Assembly: GCA_902595815.1 (NCBI GenBank)
Contig: CACJRL010000010.1
Span: 1-36,794 of the forward strand
From: an uncultured Pelagibacteraceae bacterium
GTDB taxonomy: Bacteria; Pseudomonadota; Alphaproteobacteria; Pelagibacterales; Pelagibacteraceae
DNA length: 36,794 nucleotides
Direction of reading: 5' to 3'
Shown here: positions 8,046 to 16,842 of the stretch, piece by piece
How the letters are laid out: each line of letters opens with the position of its first letter
Numbering within the stretch: position 1 is the first letter of the stretch
The notes under the pieces: generated by a model
What the model saw: the letters and a program-made list of their open reading frames with translations, nothing else
Told to the model about the DNA's origin: nothing
The model's database searches: none
Translations under genes and position numbers: made by a program

Positions 8046-9029
8046 TTAAGAAAATTTTGTTATCAAGGATTTTAAATGTTTATCTGTGACGCCACAACAA
8101 CCCCCAATAATTTTTACCTGATCGTCTATTAACTCAGAACACTTATCAACAAATTCAATTTCATTTTCAGTTATTAATGCTTGCATAGTACTCGTGTCAA
8201 ATTTATGAATTTCTGGATAGAACATAATTGGCCCATTCCAATTTGATTTTAAAACTTTCATTCCCTCTTTTGTATCAATAAACCAACTATGCATAATGCC
8301 ATAAACATCTCCACCGATAGATTTGAGTGAATTAATTATTTCAGCGAAATTTATAATTTTATCTTCAGGAAGGAATTTTGGCTCATCAGGATATTTTAAA
8401 GGGTCATATATAATAGATCTCTCTTTTTCAGCTCTAAAATTTCTACCTACTACGGTTTCATCAAACTTACTTATGCAGCAACTTAATCCAACCCAGACAG
8501 GTAAACCTGTTTCCAAAGCTGCATTAAGCAAAATTTTAGCATGGTCAATATCTAAAAGCATTTCAAGAATAAGCACTTCGACTCCCTCTTCTTTTAATAC
8601 CTTCGCTTGTTCTTTATAATTTTTTTCTTCTTTTGCAAATGATGGTACAAATTTTGTGTCAGGTCTAAATTCATTTTCAGCCAAAGCTAAATATGTTGAC
8701 ATGCTTCCAGCAATTTTAATTTTTTTTCCAGAATTTTTGACTGCTTGTCTTGCTAACTTAACTGTATCAATGTTAATTTTTATAGTCTGATCTCCTAAAT
8801 TTGAAGGCTCAAGACAATGCCTTGCAGTTCCAAAAGTATTAGTTGTTATCATATCACATCCGGCGTTTATATGACTTTCGTGTACTTTGATTACTATTTC
8901 TGGTGAGAAAACATTTGCTAAACCAGAAAAAGCTGGTCCCATAGTTCCACCAAGTCTCTGAATTTCTGAGCCTGTTCCACCATCTAAGAAGACTTTTTTT
9001 TTTGATTTCAATAATTCATTAATATCCAT
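8046..9029 (-). CDS. Homocysteine S-methyltransferase family protein (copy 2)
   Basis: This is a 327-residue zinc methyltransferase. It has the VFLDGGTGSEIQRLGG loop at the N-terminus, Cys184-Cys185 (GLSCCIS) for the first zinc ligand, and Cys311-Cys312 in IGGCCGVTD. Other family segments are MITTNTFGTARH and VLILEM. It is last in a minus-strand operon after iron ADH, amidase and EamA permease, overlapping the permease stop by one base (TAATG). Compared with copy 1 it has an insertion around residues 190-225 and diverges over most of its length, so the two probably use different methyl donors (inference). It should make methionine from homocysteine; the donor may be the substrate brought in or processed by its operon partners. 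Confidence 0.85.
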   Translation of the reverse strand: MDINELLKSKKKVFLDGGTGSEIQRLGGTMGPAFSGLANVFSPEIVIKVHESHINAGCDMITTNTFGTARHCLEPSNLGDQTIKINIDTVKLARQAVKNSGKKIKIAGSMSTYLALAENEFRPDTKFVPSFAKEEKNYKEQAKVLKEEGVEVLILEMLLDIDHAKILLNAALETGLPVWVGLSCCISKFDETVVGRNFRAEKERSIIYDPLKYPDEPKFLPEDKIINFAEIINSLKSIGGDVYGIMHSWFIDTKEGMKVLKSNWNGPIMFYPEIHKFDTSTMQALITENEIEFVDKCSELIDDQVKIIGGCCGVTDKHLKSLITKFS

Positions 9030-9931
9030 TATGCTAATTTCTTCTCTGACTTTGGAACATATACAACTTCAATTACACCACCAAGAATTATTAGAATACT
9101 ACCTATTGTTTCTCTCCAACCAAAAGGTTCATTTGTTAAAATACTAGCACTAACAACACCAACAATTATTTCAGCTAAAAATAAAATAGATGATAAGCCG
9201 GCTCCTAGTTTGCTTGGAGCCCAAAAGATTATTATTCCTGTAGGAATAAAATAAAATATCGAGATAAGTAATAAAAAAGTGGACATTGACATGATAACCT
9301 CCACTGATGGAACTGGTCCTAAATAATCTACTAAGAATAACCCAATAGGTATACTGGCTAAACCTCCATAAAAAAAGAATGTGAATATAATTGGAAAGAC
9401 TCCATCTGTTTTAATTATTTCCATTCTAATTAAACCAGCACCAAATAGTGCACCTCCAGCAAGAGCCAACCAATCCCCTGCATTTTGAGGTAATGGGATT
9501 ATATTTTCTTGACTGAATACAATCCATAAACCTCCTAGTGCCAAACCTAATGTGATTACCCTCTTCCAACCAAATTTCTTTTTTAAAAATATAATTTCAA
9601 ATATTGTTGTCCAAACAGGTATCATGTAAAACATGATTAATGCTTTAACTACATCAGTAAGAAGAAAGCTAAGAGCATAACAAACAAATCCACTTCCAAC
9701 AAAAAAACCAGTCAGAGGAAATTCCAATCCAATAGACTTTCCTTTTATAACTCTCCAAATTGCGACTGGTGATAATATTAATATTCCAACCGCCATTTGG
9801 GATATTGTTCCCCAGCCACCAGTCAAACCTCCATCTTCTAGTATTCTTTGAGGTAACCAATAAATTCCCCATGAACCAGCAGCAATAGCTAATGCAAATG
9901 AAATTTTAAAATGATGAGGGTGTCTGGTCAT
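9029..9931 (-). CDS. EamA/DMT-superfamily permease
   Basis: This is a 300-residue inner-membrane protein with about ten hydrophobic segments in two EamA repeats (roughly 10-140 and 150-290). It belongs to the drug/metabolite transporter superfamily. The short polar N-terminus (MTRHPHHFK) and the closing EPFGWRETIGSILIILGGVIEVVY are typical of the second repeat. It sits 2 bp after the amidase and overlaps the methyltransferase. It may import or export a compound handled by those enzymes; DMT proteins act in either direction and the substrate cannot be read from sequence. Confidence 0.85.
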   Translation of the reverse strand: MTRHPHHFKISFALAIAAGSWGIYWLPQRILEDGGLTGGWGTISQMAVGILILSPVAIWRVIKGKSIGLEFPLTGFFVGSGFVCYALSFLLTDVVKALIMFYMIPVWTTIFEIIFLKKKFGWKRVITLGLALGGLWIVFSQENIIPLPQNAGDWLALAGGALFGAGLIRMEIIKTDGVFPIIFTFFFYGGLASIPIGLFLVDYLGPVPSVEVIMSMSTFLLLISIFYFIPTGIIIFWAPSKLGAGLSSILFLAEIIVGVVSASILTNEPFGWRETIGSILIILGGVIEVVYVPKSEKKLA

Positions 9932-9933
9932 TA

Positions 9934-11346
9934 TTATTCCGTTAATTCTGGTTTAAATTTTGAAAAGTTAAAAATTTCTTCATAAGATTTGGCAAAGTTA
10001 ATTAGTTTATTATCTTCTTTAACATTTGCTATAATCTGCATTCCCATTGGTAGCCCTTTATTATTAAAACCAACTGGAATAGATGTAGTTGGCAAACCAA
10101 GCAAACTTGATAATGTATAGACTTCCATATATCTATGATAAGTGTCAATTTTATTATCATTGATAAATTCTGGATTGTTTAGGTTCTTTTCAAAAGGAAA
10201 TAGTTGAGCCGAAGGTAATGCTAAAAAATCATAATGTTTAAATAGGTTTTGTATTTTACCCATATATTTATTTCTTATTTCTATTGCTTTTAAAACATCG
10301 TTTGTTTTGATGCTTTTCCCTTTTTCATATTCCCAATATGCTTGAGAAGGTAATTCATTTAAATTTTTTAAATTATATAACAAAAAGTTTTCATACAAAA
10401 ATTTGGCTCTTAATATTGTCCAAGAATACCACAATTCTTCTGAATTAATTTCAGTTTTTAAATCTTCAATATTTAAATTATTTGACTGTAATTTTTTTAA
10501 AATATTTTCACATAAGTCGATAATTCCATCTTCATACTTATATTGTTCGTTTAGATCAATGCACCATCCAATTTTTAAATCTGAAAGTTTTTTAATATTT
10601 ATATCTTCAAGATCGAAAGATAATTTATCCTTTACATTCTTCCCTTTTATATAGTTAAATAAAAATTCCATATCATTGGGAGTCCTAGCAAAACATCCAG
10701 TTGTAGATATTAAAGGAAAATCTTTTAAATTTTTAATTTCAAATCTATCTTCTGCAATCGCACCAGGTGTTGGTCTTAATCCATAAATATTTGCAAATGC
10801 TGCTGGGTTTCTACAAGATCCCATCATATCTGTGCCATCTGCAAAAGGAATTAAATTTGCTGCAACAGCTGCTGCTGCACCACCAGAAGACCCTCCCGCT
10901 GACTTACTATGATCATAAACATTTGAAGTTGCTCCATAAACTCTGTTAGTAGTATGACAACCAACAGCAAATTCAGAGAGATTTGTTTTACCAATTAAAA
11001 TTGTGTTTTTTCTGTAATTATCTACTAATAAAGAGTCCTGTTTTGGTATATTTTTTAATAACTCTTTATATCCATAGCATGTTACCTCATTTTTAATATC
11101 AAATAATTCTTTAACAGCAATTGGAAGTCCATAAATATCATCTTTGTCATTATCACTATTAAAATTTTCATCTTTTAATTTTGCTTCTTCAGTAATTTTT
11201 GTTTCATCTATATGTGAAATAATAGCATTTAATTTTGGATTGAATTTTTTTATTCTATCTAAATAAAAATTTAGTACCTCTACTATTTTAATTTCTCTTT
11301 TTTTTATTTTTGAAATTATTTGATGGACAGAAAAATTCTCAAGCAC
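9934..11346 (-). CDS. Amidase signature family enzyme, GTG start
   Basis: This is a 470-residue cytosolic amidase. The Ser-cisSer-Lys triad is visible: Lys79 in PIAVKELFD, the cis-Ser in SAGGSSGGAAAAVAA (Ser153/154), and nucleophile Ser177 in GTDMMGSCRNPAA. The last motif is usually GGSIRxPA, so the variant MGSCRNPA is unusual and may tune specificity. The frame opens at GTG (11346-11344); there is no ATG before the conserved core. An AGG lies about 9 bases upstream. It starts 10 bp after the iron ADH stop. Family members hydrolyse simple amides, carbamoyl groups and allophanate. It is not evidently GatA, because there is no GatB or GatC nearby. The operon setting suggests nitrogen release from a small amide. 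Confidence 0.85.
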   Translation of the reverse strand: MLENFSVHQIISKIKKREIKIVEVLNFYLDRIKKFNPKLNAIISHIDETKITEEAKLKDENFNSDNDKDDIYGLPIAVKELFDIKNEVTCYGYKELLKNIPKQDSLLVDNYRKNTILIGKTNLSEFAVGCHTTNRVYGATSNVYDHSKSAGGSSGGAAAAVAANLIPFADGTDMMGSCRNPAAFANIYGLRPTPGAIAEDRFEIKNLKDFPLISTTGCFARTPNDMEFLFNYIKGKNVKDKLSFDLEDINIKKLSDLKIGWCIDLNEQYKYEDGIIDLCENILKKLQSNNLNIEDLKTEINSEELWYSWTILRAKFLYENFLLYNLKNLNELPSQAYWEYEKGKSIKTNDVLKAIEIRNKYMGKIQNLFKHYDFLALPSAQLFPFEKNLNNPEFINDNKIDTYHRYMEVYTLSSLLGLPTTSIPVGFNNKGLPMGMQIIANVKEDNKLINFAKSYEEIFNFSKFKPELTE

Positions 11347-11356
11347 TTAATTAAAC

Positions 11357-12547
11357 CTATCTTGCTTGTCTAATACTCTCTAAAACTAAAGTCTTGACCT
11401 CATCTAATGATGCCTTTTTAGGATTTTGTCCGTAAGCTTGGTCTAACATTGATTTCTTTGCTATTCTCTCTTGGCAATCTTCTGGCACTCCTAATTCATT
11501 TAATCCTTTAGGGATTTTTAATCTATCTAGAATTATATTTAAGTTGTTTTGAAAACTTTCAATTGAATGGTTTTCAAATTGCATAGCCTCTGACATTCTT
11601 TTTACTTTTTCTTCTAATCCAGGTAAATTATATTTCATGACTGCAGGAAGTATAATTGCATTAGTCAATCCATGATGAGTATTATATTCAGCACCAACCA
11701 TGTGCGAAATTGCATGAACTAAACCTAGGCCTTTTAAGAAAGCTATTCCACCCAAATAAGATCCAATAATCATTCCTCCTCTCGCTAAAAGATTATCAGG
11801 TTCTTCGACAGCTGCATAAAGTGATTTTGAAATTAAATTTAAACTTTCTAATGCAGAACCATCACAAAGTGGATGAAATATAGGAACACTATAACCTTCA
11901 ATTGCATGTATCATTGCATCTATACCGGTCCAAGCAGTAAGATTTGCTGGTAATTTTAAAGTTAGTTCTGGATCTACTAAAGCTAAACATGGTCGGGCAT
12001 CTGGATGCCATAAACAAAACTTCATTCCTTTTTCAAGATGAGTAACCATGGCAGTAACTTCTGTTTCAGCACCAGTTCCTGCTGTAGTTGGAATAGTAAT
12101 TATTTTTGGAAAAGGATTTTCCATAGTTAATTTTGGTGGCTCTTTTTCAAATTCAAAATCCCATAACGGTACACCGCTATCAACTGTAAGAGAAATTGCT
12201 TTGCCTCCATCCATTGCACTTCCGCCGCCTATTGCAATTATTGCATCATGATTGCCTTTACGAAATTTTTTACATCCAGAATCTATTTCGTCATCTCTAG
12301 GATTTGGCGATATATTTGAATAAATATCTGATTTGATTTTTGAGTCATTAAGTAAATTTTGTAAATCACTTATAAATGGTAAATTTACACTGCCACTATC
12401 AGTAACGATTAATGCATTATTTATTTTAAAATTTTTACAAAACTTTCCAATTTCTTTAAATCTTCCAGGTCCATAAGCTGTAAAAGTTGGGAATGTCCAA
12501 TCCTGATTATTTAATAAAAATTCTTCATTAAGCTTAAAATTTTGCAT
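11357..12547 (-). CDS. Iron-containing alcohol dehydrogenase
   Basis: This is a 396-residue group III (Fe-ADH) oxidoreductase. The NAD-binding GGGSAMDGGK is at 107-116 and PTTAGTGAETE at 153-163. The metal ligands are Asp210, His214 (GIDAMIHAIEGY), His278 (GLGLVHAISH) and His292 (NTHHGLTNA). All expected ligands are present. It is the first gene of the minus-strand operon with amidase, EamA permease and methyltransferase. It is divergent from another EamA permease at 12586. It would interconvert an alcohol and an aldehyde with NAD(H). The physiological alcohol is not known. Confidence 0.9.
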   Translation of the reverse strand: MQNFKLNEEFLLNNQDWTFPTFTAYGPGRFKEIGKFCKNFKINNALIVTDSGSVNLPFISDLQNLLNDSKIKSDIYSNISPNPRDDEIDSGCKKFRKGNHDAIIAIGGGSAMDGGKAISLTVDSGVPLWDFEFEKEPPKLTMENPFPKIITIPTTAGTGAETEVTAMVTHLEKGMKFCLWHPDARPCLALVDPELTLKLPANLTAWTGIDAMIHAIEGYSVPIFHPLCDGSALESLNLISKSLYAAVEEPDNLLARGGMIIGSYLGGIAFLKGLGLVHAISHMVGAEYNTHHGLTNAIILPAVMKYNLPGLEEKVKRMSEAMQFENHSIESFQNNLNIILDRLKIPKGLNELGVPEDCQERIAKKSMLDQAYGQNPKKASLDEVKTLVLESIRQAR

Positions 12548-12585
12548 AATATTTTAAAAACTTATACTAATTTCAATATTATTAA

Positions 12586-13518
12586 ATGAAAATTTCATCT
12601 GAAAAAACAGATCTAAAAAAAACATATTTAGCAATTACTACAATGCTCTTAGCAATTTTGTGTATAGATCTTTACATGGTTATTATTAAATTTTTAGGTG
12701 ATGAATACTCAATAATTCAATTAACTTTATTTAGAAATGTAGCAGCAATTATACCTTTGTTATTATTGATCTTATTCACAAATGAATTTTCAACAATATT
12801 TAAAAACTTAGGAAATAAGTTTTTGATATTGAGTTGCTTGAGAGGAATATGTTTTCTTTCTATGAATGTATTCATTTTTATCTCAGTAGTAAATCTTGAA
12901 TTTGCAACAGCTATAACGTTAACCTTCTCATCACCTTTCTTCATAGTAATACTATCAATAATTTTATTGAGTGAAAAAATTGGTATTTATAGATGGTCAG
13001 CAGTTATAATTGGTTTTGTTGGTGTGGTTATGATAATGAAACCAACAAGTGAAATTTTTAGTTTGTACTCAATTTTTCCAATTCTAACCGCTATAGCATG
13101 GGCTTTCACTGTCATAATTTTAAAATTCATTCAAGGCAATCATTCAACTGCAAAAATTCAGTTATACACATTAATATTTAATGTCATTGGTGGTTTACTT
13201 TTATTTTTTGTAACTACAGGACATGTTGAAATTAAAAATTTTAAAGATTTTATTTTGATGACAATGACTGGAGTTTTGGGTGGTACAGCAGCAATATTGT
13301 TTATTTATTCTTACCGTTTAATTTCAGCAAGTAAAATTGCTTCATTTGAGTATCTTGGTATACCATCATCTTTTATTCTTGGTTGGATTTTCTTTAATGA
13401 AGCTCCATGGAGCCAACTATTTCCTGGAGTAATAGTAATTATTTTTGCTGGTATTATTATTATATGGAGAGATAATATTAAAAAAAAATCAATAGAAGGT
13501 AATAAGCAAATTTATTGA
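12586..13518 (+). CDS. EamA/DMT-superfamily permease
   Basis: This is a 310-residue membrane protein of ten predicted transmembrane segments in two EamA repeats. RWSAVIIGFVGVVMIMKPT closes the first repeat and FPGVIVIIFAGIIIIWRDN closes the second. It resembles the permease at 27233-28180, which shares RRWSAIVVGFIGVLIVLNPT, more than the one at 9029. It is divergent from the iron ADH across 38 bp and convergent with ProV1, whose 3' end overlaps it by 7 bp. The substrate is unknown. Confidence 0.85.
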   Translation: MKISSEKTDLKKTYLAITTMLLAILCIDLYMVIIKFLGDEYSIIQLTLFRNVAAIIPLLLLILFTNEFSTIFKNLGNKFLILSCLRGICFLSMNVFIFISVVNLEFATAITLTFSSPFFIVILSIILLSEKIGIYRWSAVIIGFVGVVMIMKPTSEIFSLYSIFPILTAIAWAFTVIILKFIQGNHSTAKIQLYTLIFNVIGGLLLFFVTTGHVEIKNFKDFILMTMTGVLGGTAAILFIYSYRLISASKIASFEYLGIPSSFILGWIFFNEAPWSQLFPGVIVIIFAGIIIIWRDNIKKKSIEGNKQIY

Positions 13519-14558
13519 TTTGATCTCATAGATTTCATGACTATTACTCTATCTATTTCACCTAATAGCTTTCCACTTTCATTGCAAACTACTGGATAAG
13601 TTTTATCATTATCAATTAGCCTATCTATTAAATTTTCAATTTTAGAATTATCTAAAATATTATCCTTTCCATTCTCAAATAAATTTTTTGTTTCATTGCA
13701 GCACTCTGTTCTCATAACTTTGCCAGCACTTAATACTTTATATTTAGGAACATCTTCGCAAAAATCTTTAACATATTGATCTTTTGGATTAGATACAATT
13801 TCTTCAGGTGTACCAACTTGGGAAACTTCCCCATCTTTCATGATTGCAATATGGTCTCCCATTTTAATTGCCTCTAAAAAGTCGTGAGTTATAAATACCA
13901 TAGTTTTTTGAAGTTTCTCTTGGATTTTTAAAAGCTCATCTTGCATTTCTCTTCTAATCAAAGGATCCAAAGCTGAAAAAGGTTCATCAAAAATTAATAT
14001 TTCAGGATCCACGGCTAGCGCTCTTGCAAGTCCTACCCTTTGCTGCATACCTCCAGATAATTCTCTTGGATAATTATTATGCCAACCATCTAAGCCAACC
14101 ATTTTTAAAACTTCCATTGACTTTTCTGTTCTTATATCTTTTTTTGTTCCCCTTACTTCCAATCCATAACCAATATTTTCTAGGACTGTTCTATGAGGAA
14201 ATAAACCAAAATGTTGAAAAACCATGCTCATTTTATTTCTTCTTAATTCTAATAATTCACTTGCGCTCATTTTTGTAACTTCAACATCGTCCATTTTCAC
14301 TATGCCAGCTGTTGGTTCAATCAATCTCGAAATACATCTCACTAGTGTTGATTTTCCACTACCAGATAATCCCATTACTACAAATGTTTCACCTTTTTGA
14401 ATTGAGAAACTGACATCTTTTACAGCAACGACATGTCCTGTCTTTTCTTGAACTTCTTTAATGCTTAAATTTTTATCAAGGTTTTTAATAATTCTTTTTT
14501 CGTCTGGTCCAAATAACTTCCATATATTTGTACAAGTGATTTTTTGTTCTACAGCCAT
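13512..14558 (-). CDS. proV: Glycine betaine/proline ABC transporter ATP-binding protein (ProV paralog 1)
   Basis: This is a 348-residue ATPase of the ProV/OpuAA class. It begins with the class-specific N-terminal stretch, WKLFGPDEKRII...VQEKTGHVVAVKDVSF. Walker A GLSGSGKST is at 63-71, the Q-loop at MVFQHFGLFPH, the signature LSGGMQQR at 167-174, Walker B ILIFDEPFSALD at 187-198 and the switch His in FITHDF. The C-terminal ~80 residues hold one CBS-like repeat (DKTYPVVCNESGKLLGEIDR) instead of the two found in E. coli ProV. It is divergent from proW across 77 bp. A second, different ProV lies at 19143. All ATPase motifs are intact, so it is not a decayed copy. Confidence 0.92.
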   Translation of the reverse strand: MAVEQKITCTNIWKLFGPDEKRIIKNLDKNLSIKEVQEKTGHVVAVKDVSFSIQKGETFVVMGLSGSGKSTLVRCISRLIEPTAGIVKMDDVEVTKMSASELLELRRNKMSMVFQHFGLFPHRTVLENIGYGLEVRGTKKDIRTEKSMEVLKMVGLDGWHNNYPRELSGGMQQRVGLARALAVDPEILIFDEPFSALDPLIRREMQDELLKIQEKLQKTMVFITHDFLEAIKMGDHIAIMKDGEVSQVGTPEEIVSNPKDQYVKDFCEDVPKYKVLSAGKVMRTECCNETKNLFENGKDNILDNSKIENLIDRLIDNDKTYPVVCNESGKLLGEIDRVIVMKSMRSNQ

Positions 14559-14593
14559 TTTTAATAAATAATATTATCCCAAAAATAGACAAT

Positions 14594-14614
14594 ATTTTAC
14601 TTTAAATGTAAAAT
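14594..14614. promoter_or_regulatory. inverted repeat in the proV1/proW divergent region
   Basis: ATTTTAC (14594-14600) and GTAAAAT (14608-14614) form 7-bp inverted arms around a TTTAAAT spacer. It lies between two divergent transporter genes, which makes it a candidate operator or overlapping promoter element. AT-rich DNA gives such repeats by chance, so support is weak. Confidence 0.3.
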
Positions 14615-14635
14615 TATTTATTTTAACTTGCGAAC

Positions 14636-16756
14636 ATGGCTACTAGAACTGATTTAATAGATAAATCAAATCAATCAAAAAACATAATAACTTATGTAAT
14701 TATTGGCGTTGTTTTTTTGGTAGCACTCTGGCTATCTACTCAAAGTGAAGGTCCTTCAAAATTTCCTAAAGAAGTCACAGATAAATTTACATTTACAGCT
14801 TGGGTGAACGATGGAGAAGATTATTTAAAAAAAAATTACAGATGGGTCACTAAAATTATAGCAAGCTATATAAAAGAAACTTATTATTTTTTAGAAGACT
14901 TTTTGCTTGAGTCTCCTTGGATTTTAATAGCAGCAATAATTGTAATACCTTGCATAATTGCGGGTGGTTTGCGATTGGGAATTTACTCTTCTTTTGTAGT
15001 TTATTTTTGGGGAGCTACAGGAATGTGGGAACCATCCTTACAAACAGTGGCATTGATGGGTCTGTCAGTTTTATTATGTGTATTTTTTGGATTTATACTG
15101 GGTGTCTTGTGTTCACAAAGTAATAGATTTGAAAATTTCATGAAGCCAGTATTAGATACTATGCAAGTAATGCCAGCATTTGTATATTTGTTCCCAGCAT
15201 TATTTTTTTTTGGGATAGGAGGCGCGCCAGCAATATTGGCTACCATGATATATGCAATGCCTCCAATAATAAGATTGACAAACACTGGTATAAGACAAGT
15301 GCCAGCTCAAACTATTGAGTCTGCAACTTCCTTTGGTTCAAGTAAACTTCAATTGTTATTTAAAATTAAAATTCCATTATCTTTACCAAGTATAATGATG
15401 GGTATTAACCAAGTAATAATGATGGCATTGGCATTAGTGGTTCTTGCATGTTTTATAGGTGCCGAAGGTATTGGTGGGCAAGTTTGGCAAGCAATAAGAA
15501 GATTGGATGTTGGTTGGGCAATGGAAGGTGGGCTATGTATTTTATTTATGGCTATAATGTTTGATAGATTTAGTTTAGCGTTTAGTAAAGATAAAGAAAG
15601 ACTTCCTTCAGATGTACAAAGATTTTATTTACTTCCTCAAAGTTGGGAAAAATATCAAATCGCAAAAATTTTAGAAATGCCATTAAGTTTTGGGAATAAG
15701 ATTTTAAAAATCATATGTCAAACAGTTACATCTGCTATATCAACAGTATTTAAAGTGTTAATTTCAATTTTTAATAAATCTACAGCAGAAAATATCGGTG
15801 AATTCATTAGCAAAAGATACTATGTTATTCCTTATTTTATAGTTTTATTTCTAATTGCATTTATAGATCATTACTTTTTAGAAATAGGAACATTTCCAAA
15901 AGAATGGAAATTATCAATAAGACAACCAATTACTAATGCAGTGGAAAGCTTGACTGTAAATCCAGGATTTATTTCTTTTGCAAAAGGTTTAAGAGCTTTT
16001 GTTTATTTAAATTTGTTAAGACCTTTAGATGTTTTTCTAACTCAAATACCTTGGTGGTATACATTAGCAGTATTTTCGGCTTTAGGTTATGTAACTGTTG
16101 GAATAAGATTTGCAATAATTACTGCAGTACTTCTTCTATTCATTGGTGCATGTGGAATATGGACACAATCAATGATAACTTTATCCTCAGTACTTGTGTC
16201 TGTAGTGCTGTGTTTTGTTATAGGAGTTCCTCTTGGAATAATTGCATCTTACAATGAAAGATTTAGAAATATTCAGAACGTAGTGTTGGATGCAATGCAA
16301 ACACTTCCTTATTTCTGTTATTTAATTCCTGTTCTAATGTTTTTTGGTGGTGGAACAGTGTCAGCTGTTCTTGCAACTGTAATATATTCAATTCCGCCAA
16401 TAATTCGATTAACATCTCTAGGTTTAACACAGGTTTCTGGCACTTACTCTGAAGTATCGAGATCATTTGGTGGAACACTTATTCAAACATTAAATAAAGT
16501 TAAGTTCCCGTTAGCTATTCCAAGTTTAGTTATTGGATTTAATCAGACTGTAATTATGGCTTTTGCAATGCAAATAGTTACACCACTTATTGGTGGTAAG
16601 GGTTTAGGTTTAGAAGTATTTAATGGTCTTGCGAGATCAGATACTGGAAGAGGATTAGCAGCTGGTATCGGAATAGTATTGCTGGCTATTATTATTGATA
16701 GAATTACACTTGCGTGGACTAAGAAACAAAGAGAAGCTTTAGGCTTAATAAGCTAA
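14636..16756 (+). CDS. proW: Glycine betaine ABC permease, fused double ProW
   Basis: This is a 706-residue inner-membrane permease, about twice the usual ProW size. It contains two complete binding-protein-dependent permease domains in tandem. The halves are recognisably homologous: VLDTMQVMPAFVYLFPALFF then IYAMPPIIRLTNTGIRQV in the first, and VLDAMQTLPYFCYLIPVLMF then IYSIPPIIRLTSLGLTQV in the second. Each has the EAA-type coupling loop (ESATSFGSSKLQLLFKIKIP; SEVSRSFGGTLIQTLNKVKFP). About 12 or more membrane segments are evident, with a polar N-terminus and a long linker near residues 320-400. A fused permease would give an asymmetric channel binding two ATPases, and two distinct ProV proteins flank it. 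proX follows after 86 bp. Confidence 0.9.
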   Translation: MATRTDLIDKSNQSKNIITYVIIGVVFLVALWLSTQSEGPSKFPKEVTDKFTFTAWVNDGEDYLKKNYRWVTKIIASYIKETYYFLEDFLLESPWILIAAIIVIPCIIAGGLRLGIYSSFVVYFWGATGMWEPSLQTVALMGLSVLLCVFFGFILGVLCSQSNRFENFMKPVLDTMQVMPAFVYLFPALFFFGIGGAPAILATMIYAMPPIIRLTNTGIRQVPAQTIESATSFGSSKLQLLFKIKIPLSLPSIMMGINQVIMMALALVVLACFIGAEGIGGQVWQAIRRLDVGWAMEGGLCILFMAIMFDRFSLAFSKDKERLPSDVQRFYLLPQSWEKYQIAKILEMPLSFGNKILKIICQTVTSAISTVFKVLISIFNKSTAENIGEFISKRYYVIPYFIVLFLIAFIDHYFLEIGTFPKEWKLSIRQPITNAVESLTVNPGFISFAKGLRAFVYLNLLRPLDVFLTQIPWWYTLAVFSALGYVTVGIRFAIITAVLLLFIGACGIWTQSMITLSSVLVSVVLCFVIGVPLGIIASYNERFRNIQNVVLDAMQTLPYFCYLIPVLMFFGGGTVSAVLATVIYSIPPIIRLTSLGLTQVSGTYSEVSRSFGGTLIQTLNKVKFPLAIPSLVIGFNQTVIMAFAMQIVTPLIGGKGLGLEVFNGLARSDTGRGLAAGIGIVLLAIIIDRITLAWTKKQREALGLIS

Positions 16757-16758
16757 GA

Positions 16759-16774
16759 CAAATAGTACTATTTG
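16759..16774. promoter_or_regulatory. 16-bp perfect palindrome between proW and proX
   Basis: CAAATAGTACTATTTG is a perfect palindrome starting 3 bases after the proW stop. It could be an operator or an mRNA end-stabilising hairpin. It is not followed by a T-run, so it is not a classical terminator. Confidence 0.35.
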
Positions 16775-16792
16775 CGTGGTTTACATACCAAT

Positions 16793-16818
16793 ACATTTTG
16801 ATCTAAAATGTGTTTTTA
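16793..16818 (+). terminator. weak hairpin plus T-run between proW and proX (attenuator candidate)
   Basis: ACATTTT (16793-16799) pairs with AAAATGT (16805-16811) around a GATCT loop and is followed by G and five Ts. The stem is AT-rich and weak. It may partly terminate the proW transcript, or mark the 3' end of a processed proX mRNA, allowing higher binding-protein output. The proX ribosome binding site GAGAGGA follows at 16831-16837. Confidence 0.35.
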
Positions 16819-16842
16819 ATTAATTAAAAAGAGAGGAAATAA

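Noticed and set aside
8323..8619. 98-codon open frame antisense to the second methyltransferase
   Set aside because: It mirrors a conserved gene with intact zinc motifs; nothing in the translation resembles a protein family.
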